From the NCBI GenBank assembly GCA_002296525.1, contig DBIA01000035.1, positions 161,601 through 225,600 on the forward strand: a stretch of 64,000 bases of DNA. The letters are read 5' to 3'. The stretch is from Candidatus Neomicrothrix sp. UBA814. GTDB lineage: Bacteria; Actinomycetota; Acidimicrobiia; Acidimicrobiales; Poriferisodalaceae. The notes beneath the pieces were generated by a model. It did not search any database. It was given only the letters and a program-made list of their open reading frames with translations, and was not told the origin of the DNA. Shown here piece after piece: positions 59,528 through 64,000 of this stretch (its first letter is position 1; the number at the start of each line of letters is the position of its first letter). The position numbers were made by a program, and so were the translations under genes.

Positions 59528-59548
59528 AAAAAACGGCTAAGATAAGCC
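59528..59548 (-). terminator. rho-independent terminator of the ATL operon
   Basis: Minus strand: GGCT, six-base loop, AGCC, then G and six T. It lies 20 bases after the stop of the basic protein gene. The stem is short (four to five pairs), but the T-tract is clean. Confidence 0.55.
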
Positions 59549-59568
59549 AATTGCGCAGCAGGCTCCTC

Positions 59569-59829
59569 CTATCGGTCTCTTCCGCCTGTGCGTTTGGGAG
59601 CCCCGCCCGAATACCCCGTGTTACGGACACTAGAGCGGCTCCTTGACTCCCCGGAGCGGCCTTTCCCTTGCTTGGCCTCTATTGCTTGCCGCACGTTGTC
59701 TGGAAGGCCATCGAGCTTGGGTTTAGAAGGGCGTTTATCCTTTTTTGGTTTTTTGGGACGGGCCACGCCGTCGATCTTACGTTGCTGAAGGGTCTGCCTG
59801 GAACCTTTGCGGATGGGACGACACTTCAC
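59569..59829 (-). CDS. small basic protein, unknown
   Basis: An 86-residue basic protein rich in Lys, Arg and Pro (RPKKPKKDKRPSKPKLDG, then LPDNVRQAIEAKQGKGRSG and a RS-rich tail). The LPDNVRQAIEAKQG segment resembles a short helix seen in small uncharacterised actinobacterial proteins. It lies 18 bases after the alkyltransferase-like gene and before a terminator, which supports it being real. It may be a nucleic-acid-binding partner. GTG start. Confidence 0.5.
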   Translation of the reverse strand: MKCRPIRKGSRQTLQQRKIDGVARPKKPKKDKRPSKPKLDGLPDNVRQAIEAKQGKGRSGESRSRSSVRNTGYSGGAPKRTGGRDR

Positions 59830-59847
59830 AATCGTCGGATCGGCTGC

Positions 59848-60141
59848 CTACCTCATGTTTACGACATGTCCATCTTGTACGTGAACTCCTTCTTTCCTGA
59901 GGAGTTGGGCCTGTGTGACCTCATTGCCGGGAGTCAGTCGCCCGTTCGCTGTGACAATTCGCCACCACGGATAGCCGTGGTTTCGCTTTAAGAATTGGCC
60001 GACCGCCCGCGCTCCCCCGGGGAATCCAGCTTCTTCAGCGACTTCGCCGTAGCTCAGCACTTCACCCTCGTCGAGGCCGGCGAGAACCGTTGCGACGGCT
60101 TCGGAAAATGTCTCGCGTCTGTCGGGGTTTTGAGATAGCAC
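59848..60141 (-). CDS. alkyltransferase-like (ATL) protein, MGMT family
   Basis: A 97-residue MGMT-family DNA-binding domain. EVLSYGEVAEEAGFPGGARAVGQFLKRN is the helix-turn-helix and arginine-finger region. The usual PCHRV active site reads YPWWRIV, with Trp where the alkyl-acceptor Cys should be. So it cannot repair O6-alkylguanine itself; such proteins flag the lesion for nucleotide excision repair. The GTG start has no clear ribosome-binding site. It diverges from the amidohydrolase gene. Confidence 0.87.
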   Translation of the reverse strand: MLSQNPDRRETFSEAVATVLAGLDEGEVLSYGEVAEEAGFPGGARAVGQFLKRNHGYPWWRIVTANGRLTPGNEVTQAQLLRKEGVHVQDGHVVNMR

Positions 60142-60224
60142 GCGCCAATGCTTTCAGATGATTACGCTGTTTGGTGACCAGCACTGAAGATTTGTGTTGC
60201 TACGTGCAATCAAATGGGGGCGAA

Positions 60225-61961
60225 ATGGCTGACTATGACATTCATATTTCCGGTGGCACCATTGTTGATGGGACGAGGGTTCCGAGATTCAAAGGTGATC
60301 TCTGGATTAAAGACGGGGTTATTTCGAAGATCGGAGGGCGGGCCGATGGCATCGCTGATCGGGTGATCGACGCCACCGACCGGATCGTCGCGCCTGGCTT
60401 TGTAGATCTACACACCCACTATGACGCTCAAATTCGATGGGACCCATGGTGCACTATTTCGGGCTACCACGGAGTGACCTCGGTGGTCTTGGGTAATTGC
60501 GGCTTTGGATTTGCCCCCGTTGCAAAGGAGTTCCGTGAGCGGTCCATGCTGACCATGACTCGCACCGAGGCGATTCCCTTCGACTCGATGAAGGAGGGCA
60601 TGGAATGGGATTGGGAGACGATTCCGGAATACCTGGATTCCCTGGACCGCATCCCTAAGGGTGTGAACGTCATTCAATACATGCCGACGGCGTCGCTGAT
60701 GACGTACGTAATGGGCCTAGAGAAAGCTAAGGCCGGCGAACCAGCATCTGAGAGCGAACGTAAGGAAATGGCCCGGTTATTGCATGAAGGTATGGACGCT
60801 GGGCTCTGCGGTTTCTCTATTCAACGCCTCGGGCCCGACAGTGTTCAAGCGGATTTCGATGGTTCGCCGATGGTCACAGACATCATGTGCGATGAAGATA
60901 TCTTCAACCTGGCGAGGGTTTTGGCGGATCGCGACGAGGGGTTTATCCAGATCACTCAAGGTACGGGCGATATCCGTGCCGACATAGCCTTTTTGGAAGA
61001 GCTTGCAGGCGTCGCCCAACGGCCAATTCTTCATAACGTGGTAGCCCCAGCACGACAAGACCCCGAAGTTCATCGGCGTCCGCTTAGGTGGATTGAGAAT
61101 TGCCGCCAACGAGGATTGCCGATTTACGCTCAGTGTGGAACCGGGCGCGCCGGCTTCGCATTCACATTGGAGCATTGGAACCTTTATGACGCCTCCCCTG
61201 CTTGGCGGGCAGTGACTACTGGCAGCAAGGAAGAAAAGATTGAAAAAATGCAGGACCCAGAGTTGCGGAGGGCCCTCGTGGAGGAAGCGGAAGAAGCTGA
61301 TCGAAGGCTCCAGGTAATTCAGGCCGGGGTTGGGGGCAACCCCAAAAGTTTGGTCGTGCAAGGTGTCAACCGTCAGGCAGACCTTCAAGAGTATGTGGGC
61401 AAGTCGGTCGGAGATATCGCAGAAGCCCAGGGGAAACATCACATCGAGGTAATGCTTGATCTTTCACTCCAAGGGGATTTGAATGTCGAGTTTCTCGGCC
61501 CTGACAAGGGTTCCAACGCCGAGTTCATGGCGGAAATGATGACGAGCTCGCCTTACGCGATACCAGGTGTGTCGGACGGTGGGGCCCACACTAAGTTCTT
61601 CACTGGTGGCGCCTATACGACTGATTTTTTGACCTGGTTGGTGCGTGATGAAGGGGTAGTGACGCTTGAAGAGGCTCATTACCGTCTCTCGAATCTGCCA
61701 GCGCATGCTGCCGGTTTCCGAGATAGGGGCTCACTGCGTGAAGGCGCCGCGGCAGACGTCTTGGTGTACGACATGGAGGAGCTTGAAATCCTTCCAAACT
61801 GGATTGGTGATGTGGAATATGACCTTCCGGGAGGTGAGTGGCGGCGGGTCCAACGGGCGGCAGGGTACGACCACATTATTGTGAATGGTGAAGAAACATT
61901 CAGCTCTGGTGAATGCACGGGGGCGACACCTGGTCAGCTACTCCGGCATGGGAGAGGATAA
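60225..61961 (+). CDS. amidohydrolase, N-acyl-D-amino-acid deacylase type
   Basis: A 578-residue amidohydrolase of the D-aminoacylase group. DLHTHYDAQ supplies the HxH metal motif, VVLGNCGFGFAP carries the metal-bridging Cys of D-aminoacylase, and GVSDGGAHTKF provides the catalytic Asp. It likely cleaves N-acyl-D-amino acids or a similar amide. I chose ATG 60225 with GGGGG a few bases upstream; earlier in-frame starts add 18 residues with no family similarity. It converges with a truncated flavoprotein gene; a short AT-rich hairpin overlaps its stop. Confidence 0.88.
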   Translation: MADYDIHISGGTIVDGTRVPRFKGDLWIKDGVISKIGGRADGIADRVIDATDRIVAPGFVDLHTHYDAQIRWDPWCTISGYHGVTSVVLGNCGFGFAPVAKEFRERSMLTMTRTEAIPFDSMKEGMEWDWETIPEYLDSLDRIPKGVNVIQYMPTASLMTYVMGLEKAKAGEPASESERKEMARLLHEGMDAGLCGFSIQRLGPDSVQADFDGSPMVTDIMCDEDIFNLARVLADRDEGFIQITQGTGDIRADIAFLEELAGVAQRPILHNVVAPARQDPEVHRRPLRWIENCRQRGLPIYAQCGTGRAGFAFTLEHWNLYDASPAWRAVTTGSKEEKIEKMQDPELRRALVEEAEEADRRLQVIQAGVGGNPKSLVVQGVNRQADLQEYVGKSVGDIAEAQGKHHIEVMLDLSLQGDLNVEFLGPDKGSNAEFMAEMMTSSPYAIPGVSDGGAHTKFFTGGAYTTDFLTWLVRDEGVVTLEEAHYRLSNLPAHAAGFRDRGSLREGAAADVLVYDMEELEILPNWIGDVEYDLPGGEWRRVQRAAGYDHIIVNGEETFSSGECTGATPGQLLRHGRG

Positions 61962-61975
61962 GAAAATCTTCTTAT
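61958..61975. terminator. AT-rich hairpin between convergent genes
   Basis: ATAAGAA, four-base loop, TTCTTAT: seven base pairs, overlapping the amidohydrolase stop codon and ending before the convergent flavoprotein stop. It could terminate in both directions but lacks a T-tract and is weak. Confidence 0.35.
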
Positions 61976-62529
61976 TCCTTCGGAGGTGAGTCCCAATCCT
62001 GTACGTCTTTGCCTTCGATCCGAGACAGTATGTCGAGGGCCGCAGCTGCGCCATCGCCGGCTGAAATTATTGCCTGACTTCTGGTCGGCCTGGCACTTCT
62101 ACCAATGACGTAGACGGCATCAATCGCTGTTTTGCCGTTCCTATCCACAGGGACAATCTCGTCCTCGCCGTCGGTTGTTTGGATACCTAGCGAGTTAGCC
62201 AAGGGCATTTGTTTACCCTCTCCAAGTACAAGGAAATCCGCTGGAGTGGTTCCTGTCTCGGTAGTGACTTCAACTCCCCCACCGGTGATTGCTACACCGG
62301 TAACGTTTTCCTCGCTTATCGCCGCACCGGCATTTAGAACCTGCTGTCGGGCCGCGGTCTGAAAGTCAGTTCCGCTTATCGCGTCTATGCCTAGATAGTT
62401 GTTGAGGAATGCGTAATGCATGACGGTTTGATCAGCCCCATAAACGGTTACGTGGTGTCCGGCGCGTGCGATAAACAACGCTGCACTCAACCCGCCCGGT
62501 CCGTCTCCGATGATCGCGATTGTCGCCAT
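61972..62529 (-). CDS. truncated thioredoxin-reductase-like flavoprotein
   Basis: A 185-residue protein with an N-terminal FAD-binding motif (IAIIGDGPGGLSAALFIARAG) and a C-terminal segment (VDAVYVIGRSARPTRSQAIISAGDGAAAALDIL) matching the end of thioredoxin reductase. The NADPH domain and CxxC centre are absent, so it is a contracted FAD domain of about 190 residues. It may use a different electron donor or be a flavin carrier. I use ATG 62529 with GAGGAG seven bases upstream; the longer frame starts with TTG. It diverges from the DsbA gene. Confidence 0.75.
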   Translation of the reverse strand: MATIAIIGDGPGGLSAALFIARAGHHVTVYGADQTVMHYAFLNNYLGIDAISGTDFQTAARQQVLNAGAAISEENVTGVAITGGGVEVTTETGTTPADFLVLGEGKQMPLANSLGIQTTDGEDEIVPVDRNGKTAIDAVYVIGRSARPTRSQAIISAGDGAAAALDILSRIEGKDVQDWDSPPKE

Positions 62530-62679
62530 AACCAAACTCCTCTAGTCGCTTTAGAAGGCCTTCTTCTCCTCGCAGGTTAAGCGCTTTCTTGGTGCAGTCA
62601 CAATCTTGAATTTTCACGGCGCCGTTGGACGATAAAGACGTACCCTTATGCCTATAGGACAGCCAGAGAAGGTTCAGAC

Positions 62680-63384
62680 ATGGCCGCAAATGCCGCACCA
62701 ACCGAAGTCGATTTTCATTTTGATGTGATGTGCCCGTGGGCGTATCAAACATCTCTGTGGATGCGCGACGTTCGTGACCAGTTAGGCCTGACCGTTAACT
62801 GGAAATTCTTTAGTCTTGAAGAGATCAATCTCCGTGAAGGGAAGAAACACCCTTGGGAGCGAGATTGGAGTTACGGATGGTCCATGATGAGGATAGGCGT
62901 CATTCTCCGGCGTTTGGACATGAACCTGTTGGACCAATGGTACGCGGTGGCAGGCAAGGCGCTTCATGTTGATGGCAACCGGCCACACAACCCGGAGGTA
63001 GCGAGACACCTCCTTGAGCAAATTGGGGCTGATCCGGACATAGTCGAGGAATCGATTGCGGATCCGACCACACACGATGAAATAAAGGCTGAGCATGATC
63101 GCGTTGTAGAAACCGGAGGCTTTGGAGTTCCGACACTCTTCTTTCCGGACGGTCAGGCGTTCTTTGGCCCAGTTTTGTTGGATCCACCGACAGGCGAGGC
63201 CGCGTTGCGGCTCTGGAATGGGGTGACAACATGGCTCGAGTTCCCACATCTGTACGAGATGCAAAGGCCTAAACAAGAGGCCGATGAGCGGGCTATTTAC
63301 AACACCTTTAAGCCTTACCTAGAGGCAAGGGATTGGGTGAGCATCAATCGCGGCAAAGAAGTTGGCTTTGAGCCGAAGTCTTAA
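62680..63384 (+). CDS. DsbA-family protein, Rv2466c-like (mycothiol-type) with CPWA motif
   Basis: A 234-residue thioredoxin-fold protein. The end (GFGVPTLFFPDGQAFFGPV and WLEFPHLYEMQRPKQ) closely resembles Rv2466c, the mycothiol-dependent nitroreductase of Mycobacterium. The active-site motif is VMCPWAYQ instead of CPWC, so the second Cys is absent. A single Cys fits a one-Cys mechanism with a low-molecular-weight thiol such as mycothiol, but is less common. GAGAAGG lies eight bases before the ATG. The gene is convergent with a small acidic-tailed protein, with five bases between stops. Confidence 0.82.
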   Translation: MAANAAPTEVDFHFDVMCPWAYQTSLWMRDVRDQLGLTVNWKFFSLEEINLREGKKHPWERDWSYGWSMMRIGVILRRLDMNLLDQWYAVAGKALHVDGNRPHNPEVARHLLEQIGADPDIVEESIADPTTHDEIKAEHDRVVETGGFGVPTLFFPDGQAFFGPVLLDPPTGEAALRLWNGVTTWLEFPHLYEMQRPKQEADERAIYNTFKPYLEARDWVSINRGKEVGFEPKS

Positions 63385-63389
63385 AAGTT

Positions 63390-63701
63390 TCAGTTATTAG
63401 GATCATCGTCGTCATCGTCGCCGACCATCTCAGCGGCAGCAGCTAATGCTGAGGCCAGCGCCACACTTCGCTGGTAGACAGCCTCAAAATAGTGCTCAGC
63501 GCTTTCGGACTGCCCGGCCAAAGGTGGGTCGCCGAGGCTTCGGATTACAGCGGCTGCCTCTTCTGTGACGTGAATCTTTGCCGGCGAATCGGGTAAAGCG
63601 CTTGCCCCGTGCCAGAACTCTCGCACTTCTTTGTCTAACTCTGGACTTCTTCCGTTGTCACCGAGCCGTCGGGTTCTGGAGTTTTTGCGTTTCTTAGTCA
63701 C
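63390..63701 (-). CDS. small protein with basic head and acidic tail, unknown
   Basis: A 103-residue protein. It begins with TKKRKNSRTRRLG, has a helical middle (FEAVYQRSVALASALAAAAEM) and ends in VGDDDDDDPNN. It overlaps the stop of the SNF2-type helicase gene by four bases, which suggests co-transcription. It could be a helicase accessory protein. I recognise no family. Confidence 0.5.
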   Translation of the reverse strand: MTKKRKNSRTRRLGDNGRSPELDKEVREFWHGASALPDSPAKIHVTEEAAAVIRSLGDPPLAGQSESAEHYFEAVYQRSVALASALAAAAEMVGDDDDDDPNN

Positions 63702-64000
63702 GGTTGTGGCTCCAGTAATGCCTCGTGAAGAATCTCATCTGGGTCGGCGGTAAGTAAGGATGATTCGTCTATGCCCAGTGCAGTGCGAAGTTGCTCAGCG
63801 TCGAGGTCTCCGAGGGAGCTTGACTTCGGTAGGACCATGTCCGCGATTCGGCGCTTACCTTGTACAACCTCCTCAACGCGTTCATCGACAGTTCCTGGGC
63901 AAACCAGTCTGTGGCATATGACTGTTTTGGTTTGTCCGATTCTCCAGACACGATCGCGTGCCTGATCCTCCACTGCCGGGTTCCACCATCGGTCGTAGAG
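63698..64000 (-). CDS. SNF2-family helicase, C-terminus (5' end off window)
   Basis: The frame is open to the window edge. Residues read from the edge are DRWWNPAVEDQARDRVWRIGQTKTV, the last motifs V-VI of SNF2/Rad54-type ATPases (WWNPAVEDQA and the RIGQ motif), then CHRLVCPGTVDERVEEVVQGKRRIADMVL. The remaining 40 residues are a family-variable tail. These proteins move or remodel DNA-protein complexes using ATP; bacterial ones are near RapA or Rad54-like helicases. Only about the last 100 residues are in the window. Confidence 0.9.
   Translation of the reverse strand, partial: LYDRWWNPAVEDQARDRVWRIGQTKTVICHRLVCPGTVDERVEEVVQGKRRIADMVLPKSSSLGDLDAEQLRTALGIDESSLLTADPDEILHEALLEPQP

Noticed and set aside
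1..64000. CRISPR arrays, insertion sequences or prophage
   Set aside because: I found no short direct repeats with regular spacers, no transposase or integrase motifs, and no terminal inverted repeats; the phage-holin-like gene at 33509 belongs to a common actinobacterial membrane-protein family.

Overview
The window reads as a chromosomal segment of an uncultured actinobacterium, most likely class Acidimicrobiia. GC is intermediate, roughly one half by eye. The evidence is a complete Pup-proteasome locus, a MarP-type protease, DUF3151 and DUF3866 proteins, a fused FbiC for coenzyme F420, a tatA-tatC-helY run in the mycobacterial order, an Rv2466c-like DsbA protein, and an M23 protease carrying the GYWLV-type propeller repeats that are abundant in Acidimicrobiia. 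There is no phage, insertion sequence, CRISPR array, rRNA or tRNA that I can support. Genes are packed tightly: the largest gap is about 210 bases, so no stretch over 300 bases lacks a gene.

Layout. 1-7 kb: end of an AI-2E transporter, a DUF4031 plus queuosine-mannosyltransferase-like pair, the repeat/M23 protease, an alpha/beta hydrolase, an AtuA-type protein and an FAH-family hydrolase. 7-15 kb: degenerate GGDEF protein, enoyl-CoA hydratase, a GDPD/FAD-oxidase/gamma-glutamyltransferase operon, SirB1 and acyl-CoA dehydrogenase. 15-21 kb: pyruvate kinase, hydrolase, DUF3151, MobA, rhodanese, RNase D and two uncharacterised genes. 21-25 kb: a glycolate-oxidase-type glcDEF operon. 25-33 kb: HxlR-fbiC, transketolase-transaldolase, a FIST protein and a Lon-N-domain protein. 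33-45 kb: small membrane proteins, trmI, marP, a divergent ferredoxin, then ARC/mpa-dop-pup-prcB-prcA-pafA-DUF3866-lepB. 45-52.5 kb: GDPD, tatA, tatC, helY, a lipid-kinase-like fragment, a double ThyX-like protein, GNAT and NUDIX. 52.5-64 kb: crotonase, a long charged protein, a parC-parE-type topoisomerase pair, an alkyltransferase-like protein, a D-aminoacylase-type amidohydrolase, a truncated flavoprotein, the DsbA protein and the C-terminus of an SNF2 helicase that runs off the window.

How the genes work together. The central module is a self-contained tagging and degradation machine: PafA ligates Pup, Dop removes it, ARC unfolds the conjugate and PrcA/PrcB digest it. Pup already ends in Gly-Gly-Glu, so it needs no deamidation. 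Much of the rest is acyl-CoA and 2-hydroxyacid oxidation (crotonases, acyl-CoA dehydrogenase, FAH, AtuA, GlcDEF), central carbon metabolism (pyk, tkt, tal) and cofactor synthesis (F420, molybdenum cofactor).

The most distinctive signal is not a gene. At least a dozen start codons without a Shine-Dalgarno sequence have a TAnnnT hexamer ending about 5-9 bases upstream. This is the geometry of leaderless mRNAs, and it places separate promoters in front of dop, pafA, tatA and helY inside apparent operons. A second is that pup and prcB both end in Gly-Gly-Glu-stop, where the same bases form the ribosome-binding site of the next gene.
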